A stretch of 64,000 nucleotides of DNA from JAXMDC01 sp046349035. Its GTDB lineage: Bacteria > Pseudomonadota > Alphaproteobacteria > Rhizobiales > Kaistiaceae. The translations under genes and the position numbers were made by a program. Shown here piece after piece: positions 40,916 to 50,048 of the stretch (position 1 is its first letter; each line of letters opens with the position of its first letter). The stretch spans positions 868,001 to 932,000 of the forward strand of contig JAXMDC010000002.1 in assembly GCA_046349035.1 (NCBI GenBank), written 5' to 3'. The notes beneath the pieces were generated by a model. It was not told the DNA's origin, made no database searches, and was given only the letters and a program-made list of their open reading frames with translations.

Positions 40916-43339
40916 TCAGTTCGTCCGCAGTGGCACTTTTGGCACCGAGCCGCGCTTCGGCCCGCCGCCGCCCGGCGCCTTGCCGCCCGGCGGCTTTTTC
41001 TTGGCCTTGACGGCGCGCTTGCGCGGCAACGTCTCCGGCTTGGGCTTCACAGGTGCATCTTCGCCGACCGCCTCGAGTTTCAATCCGTCCGAACCGTCCG
41101 GCTTGGTCTCGACGGTGATCTTGACCGTGCCACCGTGCTTCAGCTTGCCGAACAGCACTTCGTCGGCAAGCGGATGCTTGATGTGCTCCTGGATAACCCG
41201 CGCCAGCGGCCGCGCGCCCATACGGGCATCGTAGCCCTTGGTCGCCAGCCACTTGGTCGCCTCATCCGAGAGGTCGAACGTCACTCCGCGATCGGTGAGC
41301 TGTGCCTCCAGCTGCAGCACGAACTTCTGCACCACCTGGTAGACCACCTCGGGTGGCAGCTGGCCGAAGGCCACCGTCGCGTCGAGGCGGTTGCGGAACT
41401 CGGGCGCGAACAGGCGATCGATCGCCTCCTGGTCGTCCTGGTTCTTGACCGACTTGCCGAACCCGATCGCCGGCTTTGCCAGCTCGGAGGCCCCGGCATT
41501 GGTCGTCATGATCAGGATGACGTTGCGGAAATCGACCTGCTTGCCGTTGTGGTCGGTCAGCTTCCCGTGATCCATCACCTGCAGCAGGATGTTGAAGAGG
41601 TCGGGATGCGCCTTCTCGATCTCGTCCAGCAGGACCACGCAATGGGGGTGCTGGTCGACACCGTCGGTGAGCAACCCGCCCTGGTCGAAGCCGACATAGC
41701 CGGGCGGCGCGCCAATCAGGCGAGAGACTGTGTGCCGCTCCATGTATTCCGACATGTCGAAGCGCAACAGTTCGACGCCGAGTGCCGCGGCGAGTTGCTT
41801 GGCGACCTCGGTCTTGCCGACACCGGTCGGTCCGGCAAAGAGGTAGCAGCCGATTGGCTTCTCCGGTTCGCGAAGGCCGGCGCGGGCAAGCTTCACCGCC
41901 GATGCAAGCTGATCGATCGCCTTGTCCTGGCCGTAGACCATCCGTTTCAGCGTCGCGTCGAGGTGCTCCAGCACCTCGGCATCGTCCTGCGAGACGGTCT
42001 TGGGCGGAATACGGGCGATCATGGCGATCGTGTTTTCGATCTCCTTCACGGTGATCGTCTTCTTGCGCTTGGACTCCGGCACCAGCATCTGCGAGGCGCC
42101 AGTCTCGTCGATCACGTCGATCGCCTTGTCCGGCAGCTTACGGTCGTGGATGTAGCGCGCCGAAAGTTCGACCGCCGACTTGATCGCCTCGTTGGTGTAG
42201 CGGATGCGGTGGAAGTCCTCGAAGTATGGCCGCAGCCCCTTGAGGATCTCGATGGCATCGCTCACCGACGGTTCCTTGACGTCGATCTTCTGGAAGCGGC
42301 GGACCAAGGCCCGGTCCTTCTCGAAGAACTGCCGGTACTCCTTGTAGGTCGTCGAGCCTATGCAGCGGATCGTCCCCGAGGCCAGCGCCGGCTTGAGAAG
42401 GTTGGAGGCGTCCATCGCCCCGCCCGAGGTCGCCCCGGCGCCGATTACCGTGTGGATCTCGTCGATGAACATGATGGCGCCGGGAAACTCTTCGATCTCC
42501 TTGACCACCTGCTTTAGGCGCTCTTCGAAATCGCCCCGGTAGCGCGTACCGGCGAGCAGCGTCCCCATGTCGAGGGCAAAGATCGTCGAACTGCGCAGCA
42601 CTTCCGGCACATTGCCTTCGACGATGCGCTTGGCCAGGCCCTCCGCAATCGCCGTCTTGCCGACCCCGGGATCGCCGACGAATAGCGGGTTGTTCTTCTG
42701 CCGCCGGCAAAGAATCTGGATCGTCCGGCTGATCTCGCTGTCACGTCCGATCAGCGGGTCGATCTTCCCCTTTCGGGCCTTTTCGTTGAGGTTGACGCAG
42801 TAAGCATCGAGCGCGTCGGCCTTCTTCTTGCCGTCCTCCCGTCCCTCGGGCCCGGCATCCTCGTCAACGCCGCGCACCGGCCGCGACTCCGACATCCCCG
42901 CCCGCTTGGCGATGCCGTGGCTGATGTAATTCACGGCGTCGTAGCGCGTCATGTCCTGCTCCTGCAGGAAGAACGCGGCATGGCTCTCGCGCTCTGCAAA
43001 GATCGCCACCAGCACGTTGGCTCCGGTGACTTCTTCGCGGCCGGACGACTGCACATGGATGACAGCGCGCTGGATGACGCGCTGGAAACCGGCCGTCGGC
43101 TTTGAATCCTCGTCGTCGGTTTTGACCAGATTGCCGAGTTCGCCGTCGATGTATTCGATCAGACTGCGCCGCAGCACGTCGAGATCGACATTGCAGGCGC
43201 GCATCACCGCCGCCGCGTCGGAATCCTCGATCAGCGCCAGCAGCAGATGCTCAAGCGTAGCGTATTCCTGGTGCCGGTCGTTCGCGAAGGCCAGCGCCTG
43301 ACGGAGGGCTTTTTCAAGGCTGCGGGAGAATGACGGCAC
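40916..43339 (-). CDS. clpA: ClpA, ATPase subunit of the ClpAP protease
   Basis: AAA+ unfoldase that feeds substrates to ClpP. 807 residues: an N domain (about 1-145), first ATPase module with G-D-P-G-V-G-K-T near 218-225, and second module with G-P-T-G-V-G-K-T near 501-508. The ClpP-binding loop region I-G-F-G-K/x lies in the second module. It ends with about 45 extra residues rich in Pro, Lys and Gly. The N-terminal M-P-S-F-S-R-S-L-E-K-A-L matches ClpA rather than ClpB. It lies 9 bases after clpS, the adaptor that delivers N-degron substrates. No clpP here. Confidence 0.95.
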   Translation of the reverse strand: MPSFSRSLEKALRQALAFANDRHQEYATLEHLLLALIEDSDAAAVMRACNVDLDVLRRSLIEYIDGELGNLVKTDDEDSKPTAGFQRVIQRAVIHVQSSGREEVTGANVLVAIFAERESHAAFFLQEQDMTRYDAVNYISHGIAKRAGMSESRPVRGVDEDAGPEGREDGKKKADALDAYCVNLNEKARKGKIDPLIGRDSEISRTIQILCRRQKNNPLFVGDPGVGKTAIAEGLAKRIVEGNVPEVLRSSTIFALDMGTLLAGTRYRGDFEERLKQVVKEIEEFPGAIMFIDEIHTVIGAGATSGGAMDASNLLKPALASGTIRCIGSTTYKEYRQFFEKDRALVRRFQKIDVKEPSVSDAIEILKGLRPYFEDFHRIRYTNEAIKSAVELSARYIHDRKLPDKAIDVIDETGASQMLVPESKRKKTITVKEIENTIAMIARIPPKTVSQDDAEVLEHLDATLKRMVYGQDKAIDQLASAVKLARAGLREPEKPIGCYLFAGPTGVGKTEVAKQLAAALGVELLRFDMSEYMERHTVSRLIGAPPGYVGFDQGGLLTDGVDQHPHCVVLLDEIEKAHPDLFNILLQVMDHGKLTDHNGKQVDFRNVILIMTTNAGASELAKPAIGFGKSVKNQDDQEAIDRLFAPEFRNRLDATVAFGQLPPEVVYQVVQKFVLQLEAQLTDRGVTFDLSDEATKWLATKGYDARMGARPLARVIQEHIKHPLADEVLFGKLKHGGTVKITVETKPDGSDGLKLEAVGEDAPVKPKPETLPRKRAVKAKKKPPGGKAPGGGGPKRGSVPKVPLRTN

Positions 43340-43348
43340 TGGCAGTCC

Positions 43349-43678
43349 TCATTTCTTTTCCATCACGCACTGCAGCGGATGTTGGTGGTTCCGGGAAAAA
43401 TCCATCACTTGCGTGACCTTGGTCTCGGCGACCTCGTAGGTGTAAACGCCGCACTCCCCGACGCCGTTGGTGTGGACGTGCATCATGATTCGAAACGCTT
43501 CCTCTTGCGGCTTCTGGAAGAAGCGTTCCAGCACGTGCACAACGAACTGCTGCGGGGTGTAGTCGTCGTTGAGCAGGAGCACACGGTAGAGGCTCGGGCG
43601 CTTGGTCTTTGGCCGGACTTTGGTGGCCAGCCCGACCTTGCCGTCACCCTCATCGGATTTGCGAATCTCCTGTGCCAT
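43349..43678 (-). CDS. clpS: ClpS, adaptor for ClpAP
   Basis: A 109-residue adaptor that binds N-end-rule degrons and hands them to ClpA. The core is typical: Y-R-V-L-L-L-N-D-D-Y-T-P near 41-52, F-V-V-H-V-L near 55-60, A-F-R-I-M-M-H-V-H-T-N-G near 70-81. The first 35 residues are the usual flexible charged tail. ATG at 43678; the open frame to 43768 has no start signal. Directly upstream of clpA on the same strand. Confidence 0.95.
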   Translation of the reverse strand: MAQEIRKSDEGDGKVGLATKVRPKTKRPSLYRVLLLNDDYTPQQFVVHVLERFFQKPQEEAFRIMMHVHTNGVGECGVYTYEVAETKVTQVMDFSRNHQHPLQCVMEKK

Positions 43679-44035
43679 TTCGTGCCCGCTTAGCGTCTCT
43701 CGCCGAAATCCTGCCGACAAACGTCGCGCGGCGCAATCGGCTTGTGACGGCGTCCTTTCACGCGGCACTTTTGCTCGACTGGGCGCCGCCCGCGACCTTA
43801 TCTAGGGTCGCCTGTTGGCGATTGTAAGGAGGGGCAAGCCGCTGCTACCGCCGACCTCCGATCCAGGCCCTCGCTGCCGTGCATTAGGCGTTTGGTAACC
43901 GCCTCGCCCTACGGTCGAAGGGGTGCAGTTTACCCATTGTGCGGCGGACTAAGGGGGGCCGCAACGGTCTGCTGCCACGCAAGCGACGCGTCCCTCGCCA
44001 GAGGGCGCCCGGGCTGGGGTGGAGTATCGGCGGCG
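43679..44035. other. 357-base divergent intergenic region, no gene found
   Basis: Separates clpS (leftward) from the D,D-carboxypeptidase gene (rightward). Open frames here are extensions of the two flanking genes without start signals. It should contain both promoters, but I cannot point to convincing -35/-10 boxes. No hairpin with a T-run, tRNA or repeat was seen. Confidence 0.5.
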
Positions 44036-45391
44036 ATGTTCGGAGTGGGTGGTCATGTGCGGCTGAGCCGTATTGTCGCTGCGGCGCTCGTGGCTCTGGC
44101 TTTTTCGGCTCCCACCGCACACGCCGAAACCAACGATGCCGCCATCGTTGTCGACACCAAGACCGGCAAGACGCTTTTCGAGAGTAATGCCGACGCGCGG
44201 CGTTTCCCAGCCTCGCTCACTAAGATGATGACGCTGTTTCTCCTTTTCGAGTCGCTCGAGAAGGGGACCGTGTCGCTCTCCACCCCGCTGGCCGTCTCCG
44301 CCAACGCCGCCAGCCAGCCGCCTTCCAAGCTCGACCTCACGCCGGGATCGAGCATCAGCGTACACAACGCCATCCTGGCGGTTGTTACACGGTCGGCCAA
44401 TGACGCGGCCGTCGTCATCGCCGAAAACCTTGCAGGCAGCGAGAGCGCTTTTGCCGCGCGCATGACCGCGACTGCTCATGCTCTCGGCATGAGCCGCACC
44501 ATTTTCCGCAACGCGTCCGGCCTGCCGAACCCGCTGCAGTCGACGACGGCGCGCGATCTCTCGCTCCTCGGCCGCGCCCTTCAGGACCGTTTCCCGCAGT
44601 ACTATCACTACTTCTCCGCCCGCAGCTTCGTCTGGCAAGGCGAGACCATCCCCAACCACAACGCCCTGCTTGGCCGCGTCGAAGGCGTCGACGGCATCAA
44701 GACCGGCTACACGCGTGCATCCGGCTTCAATCTCGTCAGCTCGGTGCATAGCGGCGGCCGCGGCCTGGTGGCGGTCGTCATGGGCGGCGCAACCGGTTCC
44801 TCGCGCGACCGCGACATGGAAGATCTCATCGAAAAATACCTGCCTCTCGCCTGGGCCGGCCCCCGGCGGACGCCGCTAGTCGGCGGTAAAGGCGCGCCGA
44901 TCCAGTCCGGGCCCCGGCCAACAGCGCCCGCCGCGTTGCCCCCAGGCTTGGTCGCGGAAACCGCAGTGCCGCGCCCGAAGCCCGCCGACGCCATCGTCAC
45001 CGCTTCGCTCCGCCCGTCGCTGCCGGCAGACCCTCGCGCTGGAGAGGGCGACATGCCCGGCGACGACTCCCTTCCCGGACTGCGCGCGGCACGCGTCCCC
45101 GCAACCGGCACTACGGCGGTCAACGTACCCCCTCCTCAACCTTCGGCCGGTTGGAAGGTCCAGCTCGGGGCGCTGCCGACCGCCGCTGCCGCCGAAACCC
45201 TTCTTGCCAAGGCCCGAAGCTCAGCGCCGGCCCTCCTCAGCGCCCACGTGGCATTCGCCGAGCCGGTCGCCAAGGGGACTGAGACGCTCTACCGCGCCCG
45301 CTTTGCCGGCTTCGCCGACAAAGAGGCGGCGCGCGACGCCTGCGAGAAGCTGACGCGCCTCTCCTTCGACTGCATCGCCGTCCCTCAATGA
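44036..45391 (+). CDS. D-alanyl-D-alanine carboxypeptidase with C-terminal SPOR domain
   Basis: A 451-residue penicillin-binding protein of the DacA/DacF class trimming the pentapeptide of peptidoglycan. Signal peptide about 1-30 (A-H-A). Active-site motifs S60-L-T-K63, S120-A-N122 and K222-T-G224. Then comes a proline-rich linker of about 100 residues and a SPOR-type domain (from about 373: W-K-V-Q-L-G-A) that binds denuded glycan strands at division sites. The combination suggests septal peptidoglycan work, in line with mipZ nearby. No C-terminal membrane anchor, so it is probably soluble in the periplasm. ATG at 44036. Confidence 0.92.
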   Translation: MFGVGGHVRLSRIVAAALVALAFSAPTAHAETNDAAIVVDTKTGKTLFESNADARRFPASLTKMMTLFLLFESLEKGTVSLSTPLAVSANAASQPPSKLDLTPGSSISVHNAILAVVTRSANDAAVVIAENLAGSESAFAARMTATAHALGMSRTIFRNASGLPNPLQSTTARDLSLLGRALQDRFPQYYHYFSARSFVWQGETIPNHNALLGRVEGVDGIKTGYTRASGFNLVSSVHSGGRGLVAVVMGGATGSSRDRDMEDLIEKYLPLAWAGPRRTPLVGGKGAPIQSGPRPTAPAALPPGLVAETAVPRPKPADAIVTASLRPSLPADPRAGEGDMPGDDSLPGLRAARVPATGTTAVNVPPPQPSAGWKVQLGALPTAAAAETLLAKARSSAPALLSAHVAFAEPVAKGTETLYRARFAGFADKEAARDACEKLTRLSFDCIAVPQ

Positions 45392-45466
45392 TCCCGCGTC
45401 GAGCGATCCGGATTAACCGAATATTTCTCGCTTTGTGAAAGTATTGCAGCGTCTGGAGTGAGTGGT

Positions 45467-45733
45467 ATGTCGGCGGAAAAGTCAGTATTGACGGCTGAAT
45501 TCGGTCCGCTCGCAAGTGACAATACCGCTCCCCTTCGCTTTCGCCACCGCTTGACCGAACTTACGACGCGTCAGCCCCGCCCGCCCAAAAGTCTCATCGG
45601 GTTTCTGTTGGCGCATGGAGCGCGGGCCCGCCGCGTCGGGCGTCCGCGCTGCTCCGTCCTATTGGAGGTAGTCGGTCCGTCAGGCGACACAGCGGTCGCC
45701 ATCAGTTTCGGCGAGACCGAGGGGGGCGCCTAA
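45467..45733 (+). CDS. small protein of unknown function
   Basis: An 88-residue open frame starting at ATG 45467 behind TGGAG. The product is basic in the middle (R-A-R-R-V-G-R-P-R) with a hydrophobic end (C-S-V-L-L-E-V-V-G). I recognise no family. Its end overlaps the mipZ stop on the other strand by 4 bases. Codon use looks like its neighbours, but a chance frame cannot be excluded. Confidence 0.45.
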   Translation: MSAEKSVLTAEFGPLASDNTAPLRFRHRLTELTTRQPRPPKSLIGFLLAHGARARRVGRPRCSVLLEVVGPSGDTAVAISFGETEGGA

Positions 45734-46674
45734 CCGCCTGCCGGCGGCGGAGTCTCGTCCGCAAGGATATCGGAAACGTCCAACGGGCGTTGCGAATTTT
45801 CCTGCCAAATGCGGCGCGCCTCGGCCCGGCGCTTGCCCCGTTCGTCTAACGGCAGCCGTAGTTCCCGAAGCAGGTTGCGAATTTCCCGTCCCGCCGACTC
45901 GTGCGATGATGTCGGCTCGCCGCCGATCGCCTTCTCCTCCGTCGCGTCGAGTGCGGTCAGCCCCATCGGAAAGAATTCGCGGAATATCATCCGCTCGGAG
46001 ATGCCCTCTGCGAGCCGGCAGCCGACTCGCATCGCCAGTTCCTGCAACCCGCGGGCGACGTTGCGCTTGTTCCGGCTCTCGAGCGCTGAGAGGCGATTGC
46101 GCACAACGATCCAATCGGTGACGCCACCGTCGACCAGCCGCCGCTGCCGCCGCGAGTCCTGAACCAGTTCGGAGTAATGGCTGACCTCAGTGACCTCCAG
46201 CGTCTCCGGATCGACATGCCCAAGCACGTCGAAATCGATGAAACTGTCGTTGATCGGCGTCACCAGAGTGTCGGCCATCGAATGACTGAGCCGCATCAGA
46301 TAGGTGTTTGCACCCGGCGTGTCGACGACGACAAAGTCGAAGCCATGCTCGACCTTGGCGATCGCCTCCGCGAAAGTGGCGAATTCCCGCTCCTCAACCG
46401 CCTTGACGGAATCGCTGGATGTGTCGACGGGCACTGCAAAATGCTCCGGCAGTTCAAGATCGAGGCCGCACCTGCGCGCCCACTTGCGTCGGTTCTCGAT
46501 ATACCGCGATAGCGATCTCTGCCGGCCGTCAGTGTCGATGGAGGCTACGCGCTGCCCCGCCTTGAGCAGAGCCACGATCAGGTGCATGGCCGTGGTGGTC
46601 TTTCCCGAACCACCTTTTTCGTTGCCAAGAACGATCACATGCGCCGAATGGGGCGCGCCAGCCTGGATACGCAT
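45730..46674 (-). CDS. mipZ: MipZ-like ParA ATPase (division site positioning)
   Basis: A 314-residue ParA-superfamily ATPase. Deviant Walker A K20-G-G-S-G-K-T-T27 preceded by I-V-L-G-N-E; D-x-D-G-R-Q-R-S-L in switch I; Walker B F-V-V-V-D-T-P-G. The long insert (W-A-R-R-C-G-L-D-L near 64-73) and the R-N-R-L-S-A-L segment fit MipZ of Caulobacter, which forms a polar gradient and inhibits FtsZ so that the septum forms at midcell. Divergent from panC. Confidence 0.9.
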   Translation of the reverse strand: MRIQAGAPHSAHVIVLGNEKGGSGKTTTAMHLIVALLKAGQRVASIDTDGRQRSLSRYIENRRKWARRCGLDLELPEHFAVPVDTSSDSVKAVEEREFATFAEAIAKVEHGFDFVVVDTPGANTYLMRLSHSMADTLVTPINDSFIDFDVLGHVDPETLEVTEVSHYSELVQDSRRQRRLVDGGVTDWIVVRNRLSALESRNKRNVARGLQELAMRVGCRLAEGISERMIFREFFPMGLTALDATEEKAIGGEPTSSHESAGREIRNLLRELRLPLDERGKRRAEARRIWQENSQRPLDVSDILADETPPPAGG

Positions 46675-46787
46675 ACCGGCACCTTCGCGGCAACAATTGT
46701 GATCGAGGCCCGCGTCGCCTTCAAGTAAAAGCGGTGACGCCGGTTAAAAAAACGGACCGCCGCAGTGGAGAAGTCAGGCTGAACCCG

Positions 46788-47672
46788 ATGGCAAAGCGTG
46801 AAGAGAGCCGGAGGCCGGGCCGGCCCGCCGTAATCCGCACCGTCGCCGACCTCCGTCGCAACGTGGGCGCATGGCGGGCAGCAGGCGAGCGGCTGGCCAT
46901 GGTTCCGACGATGGGCGCGCTGCACGCCGGACACGCAGCACTGGTAGTGGCCGCCGCTGGCCTAGCCGACCGTGTCGTGGTCTCGATCTTCGTCAACCCC
47001 ACCCAGTTCGCGCCGCACGAGGACTTCGCCTCCTACCCGCGCAACGAAGCCGCCGACCTCGCCTTGCTCGGCGATCTCGGTGTCGATCTGGTCTTCGTGC
47101 CGGAGCCGGCAGAGATTTATCCGCCGGGCGACGCGACCCGAGTCTCCGTGGGCGGCCCGTCCGTCGGCCTGGAGACCGACTTCCGGCCGCACTTCTTCGG
47201 CGGCGTCGCCACCGTCGTCGCCAAGCTTTTGATCGCCGCCTCCCCGGATGTCGCGGTCTTCGGCGAAAAGGACTACCAGCAACTCCAGGTCGTGCGCCGC
47301 CTCGCTGCCGATCTATTGCTTCCGACTGAGATTGTCGGCCTGCCAACCGTCCGCGAGGCCGATGGCCTCGCCCTCTCCTCGCGCAATGCGTACCTCTCGC
47401 CGGCCGAACGCCAGACCGCGCCCGAACTTCATCGCGCCCTGGCCGAAGCGGCTACGGCGATCGCCGGTGGGAGCCAAAGCGAAGCGGCGCTCGCCGGCGC
47501 CCGTGCGAGGCTAGAGCGAGCCGGCTTCCAGGTCGACTATGTCGAACTGAGGCACGCGGAAACCCTGGGGCCGGTAAGCGGCACTCGCGGCGATCCGCTC
47601 CGCCTGCTTGCGGCCGCACGTCTCGGGCGGACGCGCCTTATCGATAACGTCCCGGTCGAAAATCCCGACTAG
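46788..47672 (+). CDS. panC: pantothenate synthetase
   Basis: Joins pantoate and beta-alanine with ATP to give pantothenate. The 294 residues contain M-V-P-T-M-G-A-L-H-A-G-H near 38-49, F-V-N-P-T-Q-F near 70-76, F-F-G-G-V-A-T-V-V, the K-S-like G-E-K-D-Y-Q-Q-L-Q near 160, and S-S-R-N-A-Y-L near 197-203. Start at ATG 46788 leaves an extra 20-residue basic leader; a GTG at 46734 would add 18 more. Its end overlaps the DUF1489 gene on the other strand by 4 bases. Confidence 0.93.
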   Translation: MAKREESRRPGRPAVIRTVADLRRNVGAWRAAGERLAMVPTMGALHAGHAALVVAAAGLADRVVVSIFVNPTQFAPHEDFASYPRNEAADLALLGDLGVDLVFVPEPAEIYPPGDATRVSVGGPSVGLETDFRPHFFGGVATVVAKLLIAASPDVAVFGEKDYQQLQVVRRLAADLLLPTEIVGLPTVREADGLALSSRNAYLSPAERQTAPELHRALAEAATAIAGGSQSEAALAGARARLERAGFQVDYVELRHAETLGPVSGTRGDPLRLLAAARLGRTRLIDNVPVENPD

Positions 47673-48088
47673 AGGAGTCCGAGGGCTGCAAGTTCCGCTC
47701 GAAGCGCTTCCGGCATCTCGGCCTCATCGCCCGCCGCCAGATCCGCGGGCGCGTCCTTGGCCGACAAGTAGCGCCAGCCCTGGAACGGTCGGCGCGGGCG
47801 CCAGTGGGTCGGCACCGGCACCGGTTCCAGCACCAACCCTGCCCGGGACAATCCCTCGGAGTCGGTCAGATGCCTGATCTCGACCAGTCTTTGCCTCGCC
47901 TGAATGGCGCCCTTGATAACCCAATAGAGGGAGCCGCCGTCGAGAAGTTCCTCGGCACGACGCGGCATCATCCGCGTCACGTGCACGTGCTCGGCTGGCT
48001 TGGCCGACCGCCGTTTTTGTTTGAGCCAATCCTCAAGCTCGCGGAGGGAATCGACCCCGACGCACAGCTTGATGAGGTGCAGCGCCAC
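47669..48088 (-). CDS. DUF1489 family protein
   Basis: A 139-residue cytosolic protein of the alphaproteobacterial DUF1489 family, starting M-A-L-H-L-I-K-L-C-V-G. Family blocks Y-W-V-I-K-G near 55-60 and R-P-F-Q-G-W-R-Y-L near 100-108 are present. Function unknown. Convergent with panC; the cytochrome gene at 48117 follows it in the same direction, further upstream. Confidence 0.88.
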   Translation of the reverse strand: MALHLIKLCVGVDSLRELEDWLKQKRRSAKPAEHVHVTRMMPRRAEELLDGGSLYWVIKGAIQARQRLVEIRHLTDSEGLSRAGLVLEPVPVPTHWRPRRPFQGWRYLSAKDAPADLAAGDEAEMPEALRAELAALGLL

Positions 48089-48116
48089 CGTTGAGGGCCT
48101 TGGCGTCCAGGGGCGG

Positions 48117-48671
48117 CTAGCGGGCGGGTGACGCGGGGATCGCCGGCTTGTTGTACCAGTTAACGAAACCGCCGCGGTTAGGCATCTTCACCAGCGAAAG
48201 CGAGTTGGCATCGAGAACCGCGTCGGGAGCAATGATACTGTCGATGGACAGGAGGTAGGCCACGACCGCGTAGACCTCGTTGTCCGTCAGAGTCTGCGGC
48301 GCGTTCAACGGCATGGCCCGACGGATGTAGTCGAATGCCGTCGTGGCGTAGGGCCAGAAGCTGTTGACTGTCTTGACCGGGCGGCCGGTAAGCGAGCCGA
48401 CGCCGCCCGTCAGGCGGTCGGCCGGATTACCGATGCCGCGCGAGCCGTGACAGATTTGGCACTTCGCGGCGTAGACGGCGGCGCCCTCGGCCACTGAGCC
48501 TTTGCCGGGCGGGAGGTTGGCGCCATCGAATGGTGTGCTGATGTCCCAGGCCGCGATCTCCTCCGGGGTCGCCTGGCGACCGAGCCCGGGCCCGGCAGGG
48601 CCGGCGCCGGTGCTAAGAAGGGCGAGAGCGCCAACCAATGCGACGAGCGCGACCCTAGGCGATAAAGACAT
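48117..48671 (-). CDS. cytochrome c, SoxD-like partner of the sulfite dehydrogenase
   Basis: A 184-residue exported mono-haem cytochrome c. Signal peptide about 1-24, haem site C71-Q-I-C74-H75, probable axial Met120 in R-A-M-P-L. It ends with an unusual tail G-G-F-V-N-W-Y-N-K. Its start overlaps the 3' end of the SoxC-like gene by 17 bases, as for SoxC-SoxD and SorA-SorB pairs, so it most likely takes electrons from that molybdenum enzyme. SoxD proper usually carries two haems; this one has a single CxxCH. ATG 48671 gives the correct signal peptide. Confidence 0.87.
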   Translation of the reverse strand: MSLSPRVALVALVGALALLSTGAGPAGPGLGRQATPEEIAAWDISTPFDGANLPPGKGSVAEGAAVYAAKCQICHGSRGIGNPADRLTGGVGSLTGRPVKTVNSFWPYATTAFDYIRRAMPLNAPQTLTDNEVYAVVAYLLSIDSIIAPDAVLDANSLSLVKMPNRGGFVNWYNKPAIPASPAR

Positions 48672-49965
48672 TGCCGGTCTCCCCCGAAGCCGCCACCCCC
48701 CAAGCTTGGCTGCCGTTATACATGTAGGCCTGACCTTGCGCGTATTGGGCGAGCCACTGGTTGCGTCCCGGCTGCACACTGCCCTTCTCGTCAGTGGCGC
48801 GGCTGGTCAGGATCGCCGGTTGCCCGCTCCATTTCCACGGCATGCGGAAACGCGTGAGCGCCTTCGGGCTCACCGGACCTGTCAGCGCAGCCTCCGCCCA
48901 GGTCCGCCCGGCATCGGCCGATACTTCGACTTTAGTGACGCGCCCTGCCCCTGACCAAGCGAGCCCGCTGATCTCGTAGAGCCCTGCCCCTTGCAGGTTG
49001 ATGCCGGTCGACGGTCGGGTGATGATCGACTTGACCCCGTGTTCGAGCAGGAACTGCCGCGACTTACCGTCCGGCATCAGCTCCGTGTATTTCGACGTCT
49101 CGTCACGCGTCATCGTCGCGATGTCGGTGACCTTGATGCGTCGCAGCCACTTTATGTTGAGGTTGCCCTGGAAGCCCGGCACCAGGAGCCGCATCGGAAA
49201 GCCCTGTTCAGGCCGGACCGGCTCGCCGTTCTGGTAGAGGGCGATGATGGCGTCGTCCATCATCTTGTCCATTGGGATGCTACGGCTGAGCGAGGCCGCA
49301 TCCGCGCCTTCGGCGAGCGTCCAGGTCCCGCCCTTCTGCACCCCGGCCTCGTCGAGAAGCGTTGCCACCGGAACGCCGGTCCACTCGCTGCATGAGACAA
49401 GACCATGCAGGTCGCCGACGGTGCTGGCCGGGTTGGCCTGCGCGCCGCTGACGCCGCCACTGTTGCCCGCGCATTCGACAAAGCGAGTGACGGTTACCAT
49501 CGGGTATCGCATCAGCGTGTCGAGTGTGAACATAAGCGGCTTCTGCACTAAGCCGTGGATCAGCAGTTTATGGTTGGCCGCGTCGATCTCCGGCACGCCG
49601 TTGTGGTGGCGCTCGAAGTGCAGGCCGCTCGGCGTGATCGAGCCATTCAGGAACTGGTGCGGCGTGCGCGATGAACCGGTGCCTTCCCGCCCGGGGGTCA
49701 GCGTGAAGATGCGTTTAATGAACTCAACCGACGGCGCTGGCATCCCATAAGCGGAAAACGGCTTCCCCGGTGTCAATTGGCTGGGAAGAGCCGTTGTCCC
49801 GATCGGATTGCCCGCTGCCACTGCATGCTCGCCGGCAAGCCCTGCGGCCCCGGCGAAAGCGGCGCCGCCGGCCAGGAAAGCACGGCGGTGGAGGAGTCCG
49901 TTACCCGCCACTGGCTCCCCGAACTGATCGATGGCCTTCCTGGTTCGGCGCACTTTCTCCGCCAT
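48655..49965 (-). CDS. soxC: SoxC-like molybdenum sulfite/sulfane dehydrogenase
   Basis: A 436-residue periplasmic molybdoenzyme of the sulfite oxidase family. A twin-arginine signal (H-R-R-A-F-L-A-G-G at 26-34) fits export with bound cofactor. The molybdenum ligand is C165 in R-F-V-E-C-A-G-N-S. The oxidoreductase domain is followed by the dimerisation domain (from about 310: I-S-G-L-A-W-S-G-A-G). Length and sequence are those of SoxC, the subunit that with SoxD oxidises protein-bound sulfane sulfur in thiosulfate oxidation. No soxXYZAB genes are in the window, so it may act as a free sulfite dehydrogenase. ATG 49965 has GGGAGGG upstream. Confidence 0.9.
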   Translation of the reverse strand: MAEKVRRTRKAIDQFGEPVAGNGLLHRRAFLAGGAAFAGAAGLAGEHAVAAGNPIGTTALPSQLTPGKPFSAYGMPAPSVEFIKRIFTLTPGREGTGSSRTPHQFLNGSITPSGLHFERHHNGVPEIDAANHKLLIHGLVQKPLMFTLDTLMRYPMVTVTRFVECAGNSGGVSGAQANPASTVGDLHGLVSCSEWTGVPVATLLDEAGVQKGGTWTLAEGADAASLSRSIPMDKMMDDAIIALYQNGEPVRPEQGFPMRLLVPGFQGNLNIKWLRRIKVTDIATMTRDETSKYTELMPDGKSRQFLLEHGVKSIITRPSTGINLQGAGLYEISGLAWSGAGRVTKVEVSADAGRTWAEAALTGPVSPKALTRFRMPWKWSGQPAILTSRATDEKGSVQPGRNQWLAQYAQGQAYMYNGSQAWGVAASGETGNVFIA

Positions 49966-50048
49966 TTGACCCTCCCGGTAGATGGCGACGCGTCTCGCTC
50001 AACCCTAGCTCAAATCGGTAGAATGACAAATTTGAGGGGAGATCGTCG

